Of a DNA stretch of 64,000 nucleotides, positions 1 to 11,035 are shown in pieces. The notes under the pieces are model-generated. The model had not been told where the DNA came from. It saw only the letters and a list, made by a program, of their open reading frames with translations, and did not search any database. Both the position numbers and the translations under genes were made by a program. Where the stretch lies: NCBI GenBank assembly GCA_017893485.1, contig CM030358.1:251823228-251887227 (forward strand), read 5' to 3'. Origin of the DNA: Hemerocallis citrina. Lineage: Eukaryota > Streptophyta > Magnoliopsida > Asparagales > Asphodelaceae. Every line of letters begins with the position of its first letter. The stretch's first letter is position 1.

Positions 1-850
1 ACTATACAGCATTTGTGTTCAGCCAGAATTGCTAAAATTGAGTTTGTACATATAAAACAGGGTTGAAACATCATTAATTAATTCTGAGAAAATTAGGGAA
101 TGTTCTCTAGGGTGTCTAGTAATAGCATGCAAAAGTTCAAGTCAATTACTTACTGGTAGCATAGTTAAAATAATTGCAAAACAAAGAGGTACAGCAGTTT
201 TTGTGAATCTGCGACTACCGACACCAGCAGTAAAACTGCGATATCTCCTAGACCATAACTCGAAATTCAAAAATTCTGGATGTTATTGATAACTAGACAT
301 TTAGGGATACATTTCATATTCAGGGCTCAAGTCCAGATTTTGGTTTTACAGGGGTCGAAACAGCAAGTAAAGACAAAAACAGCAACAAGTGTGAATTTCT
401 TTTGTATACAAGTTGCAAAATAAATGACTATTATGAGTCTAGATTAGTATGTGATATAAATACGGATGTATTGGGGATCAAATCAGCAAGTCATATATAT
501 TTCTCAACTCTAAAGAATATAAGATCAACACAGTACATCACACAACATACGTCCACAAGTCAAGGGGTTCATGTTCAAGTAATTAGGAGATAAAAGGGTC
601 CAACTAGTTTTGTAAATATATCAACGAAGGGTTGTAACTCTTAAGATTTTGGAATCGATAAGGGTTAATTAAGATCAACAACGATAAAACAAGGAGTCAC
701 AACCACGACCTATTTGCAGTATTTTCAAGTAAAGGCTTGTACTAGAACAATAATTTGTATAAGAAGAATACTTGCCTATAGGATGACGATTAGCTCCGAT
801 AATTTGAGAATAACGGGATCGAAATCCCAGCGACACGGAGACGAGCAAAC
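1..850 (-). repeat. Partial second copy of the long-LTR sequence
   Basis: This stretch is a diverged direct copy of about 2480-3300. Shared landmarks in the same order are the phrase tcctagaccataactc (tcctagaccgtaactc in the other copy), caaattcaaaaatt, a gggtcgaaac block, aggagtcacaa, and gcttgtactagaacaataa. Identity looks like roughly 65-70 percent by eye. It is therefore an older or related copy of the LTR family at 1350-5662, cut by the left window edge. Short open frames here have no recognisable domains. Confidence 0.6.
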
Positions 851-1349
851 GATCACGATGATCACGATCGGGCACGGATCTCGTTGATCAAGATGGTGAT
901 CAAGGTGAAGATCAAGCGAATCCGACGACCGAGATCGAACAAATAAAACATATAAGAATTAGAAGAGTACAAAAAGAGTAACTATACCATGATTGAAAAT
1001 TGATAAAAAAGAACAAAAGTGGATCAAATGTTTAACTCACCAAGTAGAAGACGAACGAGATGATTCAATTGTTGGGATCAAGTTGATCAACCAATCGACG
1101 GCCGAGATCGAAGATAAGGAAGATGATGATCAGATCTAGAAATCAAGATCTTGATGATGATCAAGATCACCATGGCGATCGGACAGTCCAAATCAGAAAC
1201 TGATGATCACGATGATCATGATGAGATCGACGGCCCACAACGCTCAGATTGAGATCAAGATCGTGATGATCAAGTCGATCGGACAGCTCATAACAAACTT
1301 GATCAAACCCAAACAAACACCACACCATTAATGCTGCACTGGCTCCGAC
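851..1349. other. gatc-rich non-coding spacer
   Basis: No gene is visible. The stretch is unusually dense in gatc and in phrases such as gatcacgatgatc and atgatgatcaagatc, which form many small palindromes. It does not align by eye with the part of the neighbouring LTR copy that should follow (3300-3800). It ends where the LTR terminus tgtcacgcccc begins at 1350. Confidence 0.5.
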
Positions 1350-1919
1350 TGTCACGCCCCGCTTCCCAAAAATATAGAATACGAGCACGTGACGAAGCCC
1401 AGCGAATGATTTTTACATCATTCATAAGCTGTAGGATTGACTCAGCATCATAACAAGAATATAACCAGATTTATATATAACCAATCATGCATGAATAACT
1501 TATTAAGCAACAGAAAATAATTTAAACAAATAATAATATTCAAATAGTTTCCATGTCTGGATCAAGTGTAAACTCGGAAATAAGTCTTATATGGCAGGAG
1601 AAATAAATACCTTAAGGAAAGCAACTATTTAAGCAGGTCCATGCTCCAAGCAAAACCTGAAATGTCTGCTCGCCAATTCCAGCAGGTAACTTGTCCCAAG
1701 TCTGCTTAATAAATATAAAAGAAAAAACAGGGAAACCAAGAGAGAATGCCCTTAGTGCAAGCTAGGGCCACAAATAGTAAAAACGAGTACAAGTAGGGGG
1801 AACAGGAATCAAGAATGCAACAGGGATACAACAAGTAGTGGAAATCTAAGAACTAGCTAGCAAGAGGGACATCCTAGTCAACAGGCTAGTTAACAACTGC
1901 TAATAGTAAAACATATGTC

Positions 1920-2400
1920 AGGTGAACTTGTTGGGGTATCTAACATCAACTATCATGTTTCATGTGTCAGGTTTCATGTATCAAGTTTCATGTTTCGAGT
2001 TACAGGTGTCATGTTCAAATTTCATGTATCAGATATCAGGTAACCAGGTAATCAGGTAACAGGATAATCAGGTAACAGGTATTAAGTTCAAGTCTTGTGT
2101 GATTACTATCTAGGTAGCACGACATGCATCCATACTTTTACTACATGGTTGCTACAGTCAAGACAAATTTCGTTTAGACCTAGTAATGGAGTCTATAGGG
2201 TGGTGTACTCAGGTTTCAGGTATCAGGTATCAGGTATCAGCCAGGCACGGTTCATGAATACGAAATTAAATAACAGGTTCACGAAACGAGTTCGTGAATA
2301 CTAACAGGTTCAAGGACCACACAGTGGTTCCATGAATACAACAGGTTCATGAGTCAAGTAACTGGCTCCATGAATACATCAAGTGCAACAGGTTCATGAA
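1920..2400. repeat. Degenerate short tandem repeats (caggtatcaggta / ttcatgaa types)
   Basis: The stretch is built from short reiterated words: tttcatgt, atcaggtaac, caggtatcaggtatcag, and later ttcatgaata and caacaggttcatga. No fixed period holds across the block. It lies inside the long LTR. Confidence 0.6.
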
Positions 2401-4151
2401 CCGAGTACTGGGAAACACGGGCCCCCTTCTGAGTACACTTACCTATATTGTCCACTATATAATCTTTCCCAAAACCCCGGCTTGTTACTTTTATTAATTC
2501 TCATCAAGCAAGCATGCATATGTAAATGTTGTGATTTAATTCTAGGAAAAATTGGAGATGTCCTATATGGTGTCCAGCAGCTACATATAAAATTTGGGGT
2601 CAAACGCTCGCTGTTTACACAGCTAAATTAATTTGCGAAATAAATGTACACAGCAGTTTTGCAAAACTGTGTCTACTGACACAGCTGCAGTATAACTGCC
2701 ATAACTCCTAGACCGTAACTCCAAATTCAAAAATTTTGGAGTCTATCAATATCTACACATCCAGATCTACAATTTCTATTCAGGACTCAGGCCCAGATTC
2801 AAATGATAAAAGGGTCGAAACCGTAAAAGAATATTCAGACAGCAACACGTAGAAATAAATTACTAGTATAGATTCCATGGGAAAATGTCATTTGGCGTCT
2901 AAGTTAATATGTGGCATCAATACATGATAATGGAGGTCAAAGCAGCAAATAATAAATGTTTTCCAAGTTATAGGGTCGCAAGTTCGTCAAAAATTGAATG
3001 TGACATGTATCTAAAAATTTAGGGCTCCTTAATTCATATGTCTATATGTTCTTGTGTTCAAGGGTAAAAGAGTCCAATAATTATAAATTAAATGCAAGAA
3101 AATTTTGTGACTCTTAGAATTGTCAATTTGGAGGTTCAATTATGATCTACAACGAATTTCAAAGAGGAGTCACAATCTAACTATTTGTAGTATTTCAAGG
3201 GTGCTTGTACTAGAACAATAAAATGTACAAGGATACTTGCCTTAGTTTGACGATGACTAGATCCGCTTTTGTAGCAATTTGGGTAGAAAAATCCCGGAAG
3301 AAGTCCTCAAAAAGCGCGTGTGAAAAACTACCGAAGATCGAGTTTTCCCCCACACAGGATCAGCCAAAACAGCAAACGGCGAAATGGGATCTGGTGCGGC
3401 AAAACACGGGACAGCGGCGGCAGCGAATCAGAGGGCTCGAACGCAGTGGATCTGCGCCAGAACACGGGACAACGGCTCCGGGATTCGCTGTGGATGAACA
3501 GCGAACAGCAATCACCAGCGCGGATCTTGGCGCGATCCAACGGCCCAAAATCGACCCCGCCCTTTTCTCCCTTTCTTCTTCTTCGTCGTTCGCTGCTTCG
3601 AACAGGGAGATTGAGAGAGTGAGCGAGCGGCGACGGCGGGGTTCTTCGACGGCGGCGCTACGTCGGGAAGCGACGCGGCGATGGGGTAGACGACGGCGGC
3701 GGAATCAACGGCATGTCGTCGGGAACGACGACGCTCTGCTTCTTGGGTTCGAACAGGGGAGGAGTTGGGTTCGGGGATTCGGCGGCGTGTGGCGAACGGA
3801 GGGGATGGTGTTGGAGGCGGCGAGGCGATGGGAATATGGTCGGAGTCGAGAGTGAGGGTGAGGGAGACGTCGAGTTGGTGCAGGCGAGTTGGGGATGGGT
3901 TCGGAGTGATGGGTTCGGAGGTTTGAGGACGACGGTGGGGGGCTCTGTGGGTGTGGCGGCGAACGGCGATGGAGTTGTGGAGGTGATGGTGCTGTGGGGT
4001 CGACGAGGGTGAAGGTCGAAGGTGCGGTTGGGCGAAGTGATCGGAGACGAAGGTGATAGGCGAAGGGTTGGTTGGCGAAAACGAAGGAGAAAGAGACAGA
4101 GCGGATGAATAAGAGAGCGGCAGGGTTAATTGAGGGTTTAACAGTAAGGGT

Positions 4152-4166
4152 TAGGGGTTTATATAG
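4152..4166 (-). promoter_or_regulatory. TATA-like box inside the LTR, minus strand
   Basis: The minus strand reads ACTATATAAACCCCT here. It is followed downstream (towards lower coordinates) by a GC-rich, proline-codon-rich leader-like block at 3300-4100. This is the expected place for an LTR promoter. A second similar box lies at about 5078. Confidence 0.4.
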
Positions 4167-5069
4167 TGAGGGTATCGGGTTTTGGGTTTTGGGTATCCGT
4201 TTCAAAAAGAGCCCAACAGAAGAAATGGTCAAAATGCACAAAAATGGGGATTAGAGAGATAAATGAGAAGAATCGGTCCATTTTTCATGAAGAACGATAC
4301 AAATGGCATACAAATGAATTTGATAAAAGAACCCAAAATTTGAGTTGAGACAAAAATAATGATTTTATTCAATCTGAACAATTCACATGATCTCAAATAG
4401 ATGAGAGAGTACAATTGAGGAAAATACAGTATAAAAATTCAAATACGGGGAAACAGGAGTTACACCGACAGTGGCCGGCGGCCAGAGGAGGTCGCTGGGG
4501 CGGCGCGACGGGGACAGAGGCGGCAAAGGCGGCGTGGTGCTGGTCGTCGATTGCAATGAAAACAAGGGCAGAGGAGCACAGGGTGCGGCGACACCGGCTG
4601 TCGCGATAGAGGAGAAGAGGCGGAGGAGAACACGGGGAGAGAGTGTGGCACAGGTGTCGGGACTGGCAGTGTGAGCATCGGCGGGAGGACAGGCCGGGGG
4701 GGCTGTCGCTGTCTGTGGGGTTGGCCGGTGCTACTGCTACTTCGAGAGAGGAGAACGGAGGTCAAGGCTGTCGTCGAGGGGGAGCACATAGCGATAGGGG
4801 GGTCGCGGTGTGGAGGAGAGGGTGGTTGTGTTCGGGAGGAGGGAGAGGAGAGGCGTAGGATGGTCAGGAGGGCGGACCCAGGGCAGCGTGGTGGTGGCTG
4901 AGGATGCTGCGGCATGCCGACGGAGGGACACAGGGGCGAGGGAGAGAGGATGAGAGGGTCGGGGAGATTGGTGTAGGGGATGACAGGGTTAGAGGGAGGA
5001 GAGGTTGGAGATGAAGTAGAAGGGTTGGGTGGCTGGTGAATAAACAGGAGGGGGTAGGGTTAGGTTTAG

Positions 5070-5086
5070 GGTAGGGTATTTATAGT
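5070..5086 (-). promoter_or_regulatory. Second TATA-like box inside the same LTR, minus strand
   Basis: The minus strand reads ATACTATAAATACCC. Like the box near 4160, it precedes a GC-rich block (4440-5000). Two promoter-plus-leader modules in one LTR suggest an internal duplication. Confidence 0.4.
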
Positions 5087-5665
5087 ATTGGGTATTGGGT
5101 TGTTAGGGTTATTGGGTAATGGATCCAATAAGAATAGGGTAGGGTTTAATTAAAAGACCTAACAAGATAATGGGTTTGGAGTTTATAAAAACCAATAGGA
5201 GTAGGATTAGTTAAATGAGTATTTGGGTTTAAAAATACAATAGGGAAATAAATAACTAATAAAATGTACGATTATATATCAAGATATATATTGTACTACA
5301 ATATGAAAATTATTTGAAATCGCTACAAATACAAAAATCAATAGAAATAGTTTTTTAAATCAACGATCAAGATAATAATATTAATAACAACAATAAATAT
5401 TTTGATATACATATCAAAATGAGATTTGAGATAAACAAGTTTATGGAAACCCAAATAGTAAGAAAATAAGATACAAATAGCCGAACACTTAAAAAATAAA
5501 CATTAAAGTTAGAATATACTATTATTCGAAGAAAATACAATTTCCGGTTCAAAAAGATTTTAATAGGAGGCCCAAATCTAGTTTAAAATAATACTGAATT
5601 TATAATTAATCAAAGTACGAAAAATATTCAGAAAATACGTATTTACGAAAACATGGGTTATAAAT

Positions 5666-5705
5666 CCTACCCACCTTACAACAAAATTTCGTCCTCGAAA
5701 TTTGC
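5666..5705 (-). pseudogene. Polypurine tract and last codons of a gypsy polyprotein
   Basis: On the minus strand, 5705-5676 encodes A-N-F-E-D-E-I-L-L followed by a stop. This is the characteristic C-terminal tail of Tekay/Del-type Ty3/gypsy polyproteins. It overlaps the polypurine tract AAGGTGGGTAGG (5677-5666), which immediately precedes the LTR start. A TAA at 5706-5708 interrupts the frame just upstream, and nothing recognisable as integrase follows beyond 5755. The element is therefore truncated almost at its polypurine tract. Confidence 0.75.
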
Positions 5706-5741
5706 TTAGACGGTCCATAGGATAGGGCAAAAGCAACTTTT

Positions 5742-5754
5742 GGGGGGGGGGGGG
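5742..5754. repeat. Run of 13 G
   Basis: A homopolymer of 13 G sits where the retrotransposon remnant stops and unrelated sequence starts. It may mark a rearrangement point or be a sequencing-difficult spot. Confidence 0.8.
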
Positions 5755-5804
5755 AACAAAGCAGAGGGCTAATTGGAAAGAAACAAAGCAGCGGCTATAC
5801 CAGA

Positions 5805-6105
5805 AAAGAAGGAGTGGATAACAATGAAGTCAAATGGAAGGCATGGAAGAGAATAAACAGTATCAAAATGAACGAAATAACACAAGATAACAAATATGAT
5901 AAAGAAGTAAGCAGAACTGGAATCGGAGAGAGAAAAGACAGGGAAGAATTGAATCAAATAATGAATGGGTGCATGATGGCAAAATGGAATGCATGAAAGA
6001 AGTAACCAGTATCAAAATGAAGAAGAAGCAAAACAAGGTTTGCAAGATAACAAAGTAAAGAGATGGAGAAATAGATAGAGCTGGAATCAAAGAATGGATG
6101 GATAA
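5805..6105. repeat. Two-copy degenerate tandem repeat, about 145 bp per unit
   Basis: The two halves share, in order, a gcatg(g/a)aaga block, the phrase cagtatcaaaatga, caagataacaaa, and a gctggaatc / actggaatc block. The mirrored short open frames on the minus strand show the same repeat at protein level and have no domain. I see no gene here. Confidence 0.6.
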
Positions 6106-6543
6106 GGAAAAGATGAACCAAGCAATGAGTCAACGGATGAGAACAAATGCAAGGAATGGAACAAAACAAACAATATAAGGGAGGAGAAGCAACAAAAGGA
6201 TCATGGGACCTGTAGGTTATGGGCCCACCACACTTCTGCTGCGACACTCTAATGGTGACGTTCTAAGCTCCAGACATGTCGTTGTAGACCACGTGACACC
6301 AAGCGACGATCCGAGCAGGAAGAAAAGAATGAGACACCAGAATCAAAGATAATATAGGTAGGAGAATTTGGGTTGGGCTCGAGTTAGATATTAATATAAA
6401 AAATCAACACATATTAATAATAAAATAATAATAACAAAAATAACAAAAATAATAATAACAATAATAATCAACTCTCAACCAGAGCACCTATTTACTGAAT
6501 CTGATACTCGAATAGTATTTTGAAGTTTGAATGCTTAGGCACA
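6106..6543. other. Unassigned A-rich intergenic DNA
   Basis: No coding region or recognisable repeat family is visible. About 6415-6465 is an (aat)n-like low-complexity run. Confidence 0.5.
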
Positions 6544-6552
6544 TTTATCTAA

Positions 6553-6941
6553 GGCAAAATTTAAAAAAACGTCACAATAGTTTGGCGCTGTTTAAAAAAA
6601 GGTCACAAAACTTTGACTTTTTAAAAAAACCGCACAATGTTTAACTTTTAACTCGCGGAGTTATCCAACCGTTAACTAGGATAATAGTTATGTGATGTTT
6701 TTTTAAAACAAATGGGAACTTTTGTCATGTTTTTTTAAACAGAATAATAGTTCTGTGTTGTTTTTTTAAACAAAACAATAGTTTTGTGATGTTTTTTTAA
6801 ACATTACGTATAACCCAGTTAACGGTTGGATAACTCCGTGAGTTGAAAGTTAAACATTGTGCGGTTTTTTTAAAAAGTCAAAGTTTTGTGACGTTTTTTT
6901 AAATAGCGCCAAACTATTGTGACGTTTTTTTAAATTTAGCC
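6553..6941. mobile_element. Mutator-type MITE with long terminal inverted repeats
   Basis: The 389-bp element begins ggcaaaatttaaaaaaacg and ends with the reverse complement of ggctaaatttaaaaaaacg. Inverted arms of about 125 bp match closely, including aacgtcacaatagtttggcg near the ends and gttatccaaccgttaact at the inner edge. It is flanked by an exact 9-bp duplication, tttatctaa (6544-6552 and 6942-6950). A 9-bp target duplication with long inverted repeats is the hallmark of Mutator-like elements. The centre (6680-6815) holds three short direct repeats ending gtttttttaaac. No ORF is present, so it is non-autonomous. Confidence 0.92.
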
Positions 6942-6950
6942 TTTATCTAA

Positions 6951-7714
6951 CAATAACTCGGTAAACATAGTTGCTAACAACATTTATTTTCTGCCATAAA
7001 AAAACCAAAACCTCGTAAATCAACTTGCAACATTGGAGATATCTGACCCTATATTTGGTGTATACAAAATATGCTCATGTATATCTAACGATTTATTGTA
7101 CGATTTTTATATGCAAATATAAAATGAAATTCAAATAAATCTCAAGATCTTCAGAATCAAAACAAAAAAAAAACAAATAAGAGCAAAAGAAGAAAGAATC
7201 ATGTTCAATATAAAAAGACGACTGAATTTCACAAAAGTAAGAAATATGCAAATCATTAAGAAGCAATCCACCAATAAATGGCCATTTTTATTCGTATGGC
7301 CATTTTTATTCATATTTTGGTGAGAATTATTATGTAAACCGATCAATGACAAATGATAAGTTCAGAATAATCTATTATTGATTCCCCGAAAAATCATTTC
7401 TTTTGAACTAATAGTCTACTGCATGGTTTAACAGTTCACAGTGGTTCACAGTTGATCGTCAAACCAAATTTAAATTGGTTAAGGTTGACTATCAAGTTCT
7501 TCGTACTTTCTTGAGGTTAATTGGCTGTCGATTGTCAATATTTACAATCAACAATCAATTCAAAACAGAATGAATATTTTTTTTGGAAATAAATATTCTA
7601 ATTTCTTATTTATAAAGGGGATCATTAGTAATTTTGAACATCTTTTTTGACTAAATACTTTTGAACTTATCATTTGCAAAAGATCAAGAAAGAAGAGCGC
7701 TTTATTATTTTCTG
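6951..7714. other. Unassigned AT-rich DNA
   Basis: No gene is recognised. Short frames lack motifs. A gttcacagtggttcacagttg duplication lies near 7433. The region ends at the inverted-repeat terminus starting at 7715. Confidence 0.5.
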
Positions 7715-7904
7715 AGAGCATCTGTAGTCGTCTGCTATATACCCAAAATATGGAAAAAATAGAAAAAAAGTCGTTGTAGTCGTCTGCCAAATACCCAAAA
7801 TTTGGGTGTCGCATGAACAGGAGTGTGCCAAATATGGAAGACGGTTTGGCAAATGCCAAATTATAGCACTACAACAAATGAAGTCTACTTCGGCATTTCT
7901 ACCC

Positions 7905-8045
7905 CGACGTTTTAGTAGAAACACCGGGGTAGAAACCAAAAGTGCTGGGGCTAAAAAAATATCCGGCTATAAACCGGCGTTTTAAGAAAACGCCGGTGTA
8001 GGTTAGAGATACCCCGGCGTTTTAACGTAAAAACGCCGGGGAATG
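7905..8045. repeat. Left subterminal repeats of CACTA-1
   Basis: Several copies, in both orientations, of the words accggcgttttaa, aacgccggtgtag and ccccggcgttt. Closely related words occur at the right end (15470-15780). Confidence 0.75.
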
Positions 8046-8059
8046 TTTATCGATAAGTG

Positions 8060-8310
8060 AACTGTCTCCCCTCCCCCCTCTCTCATTTTACTATCCTTTC
8101 CCCAAATTTTATTTCTCTCCTTTCCCCATCGACGTCCCCCTCTCCCGCCGTCGTTGTTTTCCCCCTCCCCCACCGTCGCCCCTTCCCCCATCGCCACACC
8201 TGCCCCTTTCGCCCACCCCCCGTCCTCCATCGCGGCCCCCCGCCGTCCCCCCTCTCCCAATCTCTCTCTCCCTCTCAAAAACTGCCGTCCCCCCTCCCCC
8301 AATCAAATCA
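8060..8310 (+). other. Pyrimidine-rich leader-like block with a possible 5' splice site
   Basis: A C/T-rich stretch about 250 bp long ends in caatcaaatcaa|gtaagg near 8313, which resembles a plant 5' untranslated exon followed by an intron donor. T-rich, intron-like DNA follows. It could be a captured promoter-proximal gene piece or CACTA-1's own leader. No coding sequence is recognised. Confidence 0.35.
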
Positions 8311-9537
8311 AGTAAGGAATTTCAAACCATAAAATTTATTCTAGTAAGAATTTAAGAATATGAGAATAGGTTAATTAGTGATCGGTTCTTGATTAGGGTT
8401 AGGGTTAGGGTTTTGATCGGTTCTTGATTTATTGTACTAACTGGATTTGATTCTAGTCATGCTTTTATTGTTTGTAGTTTTTTATGGGTTAGTATGGTTT
8501 TTAGATGAAGTTGTTTCTGCCCAAATGGGCAAAAAGTGAGATTTTTGATGGGTTTCTTTGAATGGGATGAGGTTATTTGAGTTGGAAAGGGAAAAAAAGG
8601 CAATCCTTTTGATGGGTTTTTGGTTGTTGATGGTTGGGGATTTAATTTGGGACGGTTGGTTGTTGATGGTTAAGTGATTTGGGGATGGGATTAGGGGGAT
8701 TGTGTTGTGTTTGAAAATTGAGGAAAGCTTGGGAATTTGGTTGGTGCGAAAACTGGGAACAGTGAAGAGATTTGGGGATTAAACTAGGGTGATTGTATTT
8801 TGTTAAAATATTGTGGAATGTTTTGAACTTTAGCATTCATGATAGGAATTTGTTTGCTGGGAAGACTGGAAGAGTTGAAGATATTTGTAGATTAGACTAG
8901 GGTGATTGTACTTTGTTAGAAAATTTAGGAAAATTTTGAACTTTATGATTTATAATGGAAATTTGGTTGCTGGGAAGATTGATTTTTTGAGTACTGATGA
9001 AGAAATTTATGAATGGTGGCTATTGCTCTAAAACTAATGTTAAAAATTAAAAACACAGGAAATAATGTTAAAAATGCCAAACGAAGGCTGCCCACCAATG
9101 GTTGACAATACAAAGACTTCTATATGGTTTATGTTTCAGTTTTCTGAGCTTGTTATGAATTTAAGTGTTTAAATAGTTAATGCATAAGACGATTTATGAG
9201 AATCATAATTTTCCATATATTCATTATCATCTATACAAATATTTAGTTCAAACACTGCTTGATAACATGGTTCCTTCACTGTTTGATCTTTCATTTATTT
9301 CTTTTTGAAATATAACCAGTGGCCGGAATTGATCTTTCATCTCACATTGTTGGAGGGTAAGGTTAGTTGAGACCTCTATATTGGTGTACTTATGGCTAAA
9401 TATAAAAAAAGGATACAAAGTTTTGGATCAGTTGGATTATCATTTTATTTGTATAGGTTGGTTGGTTGGTTGGTTGGTTGGTTCTATAAGCATGCTTCTA
9501 TTCAGGATTCTTCTAGTCTCGTTGATTATCATAATCA
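8311..9537. other. T-rich, intron-like interior of CACTA-1
   Basis: No coding region is recognised. Visible features are a short telomere-like run gggttagggttagggtttt (near 8398), two diverged copies of a roughly 120-bp unit (around 8745-8840 and 8860-8960, sharing ctagggtgattgta), and a (ggtt)n run near 9460-9482. Confidence 0.45.
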
Positions 9538-9559
9538 CACTACAAGGAATTTGACATAT

Positions 9560-9870
9560 AGTGACAGCAAAAATCCGTGGGTAAAAGGCGAAAAACCGTA
9601 GGTATAGCCCGTAAAACCTATACCAACGGACATATTTTTCCGTCGTTTTTAATTAGCTATACCCACGGCAAAATGCCGTCACTATAGCCTATAGCGACGG
9701 TTTTTTTACCCGTTGGACAAAACCTTTGTGTTATACCCACGGTTTCGTATCCGTTGGTATAGGTTTTAAGGACACCACTTGCTTTCCTATACCCACGGTT
9801 GAAACTCCATTGCTATAGGTTTTAGTGATGGTTTTCGCATCCAAATATTTAAATATATACCCATCGCTCT
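9560..9870. repeat. Left subterminal repeats of CACTA-2
   Basis: Repeated words tatacccacgg, ccgttggtataggttt, gccgtcactatag and tagcgacgg occur in both orientations. The same words close the right end at 14355-14450. Confidence 0.8.
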
Positions 9871-10138
9871 ATACAAATTTTTTTCTTACTAATTACGCGT
9901 ATGATAATTTAATATTATCTTTTATAATATTAATTCAATTATAAACTAAATACACAATAAAATAGATATATGTATTTATGAAACAAAATTAGATAAAATT
10001 AAACTTCAATCATATTAAAAATTAATGAAATATTACAAGGATGTCAAATTACAAAATAGTTAATAACCAGATACACAATTGAAGAAATCCACACTTGGGC
10101 TGAATCACTCATAAGGCAACTAAAGTTCTCTCGGCTCT

Positions 10139-10346
10139 TTAAGGAGCTGTGGCAGTAACATAAGATACAACTACAGTGATGTCGTCGAGTTTGCCTCCAT
10201 AATAACGATATCCAGCATCTTGGGCTGCAGTTGAGAAGGGCATCTGCCTGTTCTTGTCGAGTGCTCGCTGGTGAGCAAGAGCAGCAATCTTCTGGGCTGT
10301 CACCTGTGGGCCCAGCCCAGCCCTCATGGCGTGGAACAGCAAATAC
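10139..10346 (-). pseudogene. Captured C-terminal exon of a PP2C phosphatase
   Basis: Minus-strand frame running to a natural-looking TAA (10139-10141). It encodes a HAMRAGLGPQVTAQKIAAL block, then a QRALDKNR...PFSTAAQDAG block, then RYYGGKLDDITVVVSYV. This is the C-terminal end of plant PP2C-type phosphatases of the SpoIIE-like group (the BIP2C / At4g16580 type), where KLDDITVVVS carries a metal-binding Asp. A consensus acceptor (GAATTCAG) precedes the exon at 10347-10348. The catalytic core upstream is missing apart from one more exon at 10612. It is a gene fragment carried by CACTA-2 and cannot encode a working phosphatase. Confidence 0.88.
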
Positions 10347-10611
10347 CTGAATTCATCCAAAATAAGGTTCAGAGTTGCCATCCAGTCTCTTAAAAATGTG
10401 TATCAGCTGTTAGCTTCTCCAAATCCGGTAATTGTTTGTAAAGTCCCCAGCTGTGAGTTGCAGTAGGTCCTTCAGTAATCTACTAAAATATCAACATCCT
10501 TAATCCTAACCAAACTGGCAGGGGACCAGGTAGTCTTGTTGGCATTGAACAAATGAGAGAGGTCTGGATGGCATTTAACAAATAAGAGAGAGCAAAGGAA
10601 CATCCGCTTAC

Positions 10612-10711
10612 CTGGGCGGAACTAGGTAGGTCACTGCCATTTCCACTCTCGAGTTGGTAAGTGAAGTTGAAGTCATGCTGTTGTACTGGTGACCGGAAGA
10701 CTGTAGTGTCT
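10612..10711 (-). pseudogene. Captured internal exon of the same PP2C phosphatase
   Basis: The minus strand encodes DTTVFRSPVQQHDFNFTYQL followed by ESGNGSDLPSSAQ, a conserved internal segment of the same PP2C family that lies N-terminal to the exon at 10139. The exon ends at a consensus donor (CAG|GTAAGC). The order and strand fit a captured contiguous gene piece with its introns. The stretch just upstream contains a 23-bp direct duplication (ctactctacttcactgcttg...), probably an acquisition or repair scar. Confidence 0.85.
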
Positions 10712-11035
10712 CCACCTACTCTACTTCACTGCTTGATACTCTACTTCACTGCTTGATATAGCCATTTGTGCCAAGGGTCGTAGGTTCACCAATTTACCAA
10801 AGAGACCACCTTCATAACCTGGTTCAACAAAGAATGAAAAAAAATTAAGGTGAAGAGAGTGAAAATATTTGGAAACAATTGTAGCTCGACTCCAAGAAAC
10901 AAGAGAATATTTGGAAACAATTGTAGCTCGACTCAAATATAACCAACAAATTACAGAAACTCGATAAGCTTTTTAACCATCTAAACCAATTCAAATCAAT
11001 AAAAAAAAAATTTAGAACCAAAATTTTCTACTTAC
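10712..11035. other. Spacer between captured PP2C and P450 pieces
   Basis: A roughly 40-bp direct duplication (tttggaaacaattgtagctc, twice, 10867-10930) is visible. One open frame on the minus strand spans part of this region but I do not recognise its product. Confidence 0.45.

Larger units (their letters stand above)
1350..5662 (-). mobile_element. Long LTR of a Tekay/Del-like Ty3/gypsy element, minus strand
   Basis: Read on the minus strand, this segment starts with TATAACCC (a decayed TGTAACCC) just after a polypurine tract and polyprotein end (5666-5705), and it finishes with ggggcgtgaca at 1350. That start and end pattern is typical of the long LTRs of chromovirus-type gypsy elements. 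The length, about 4.3 kb, matches that class. It contains GC-rich leader-like blocks (3300-4100 and 4440-5000) that produce long proline-rich open frames without domains, which I do not call genes. Internal retrotransposon sequence is almost absent, so this is a truncated 3' LTR. No matching 5-bp duplication can be shown because the right flank is internal sequence. Confidence 0.65.

Noticed and set aside
3320..3622. Possible bacterial-type gene
   Set aside because: The whole window is plant nuclear DNA; the frame lacks a domain and is inside an LTR.
3223..4241. Long overlapping open frames on both strands (up to 210 codons)
   Set aside because: They lie in a GC-rich LTR leader, have low-complexity Arg/Gly or Pro/Ser composition, no domains, and overlap each other on both strands.
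8390..8420. Telomere-like gggttaggg run
   Set aside because: Only three units and the TTAGGG form rather than the plant TTTAGGG; treated as chance or an interstitial remnant.
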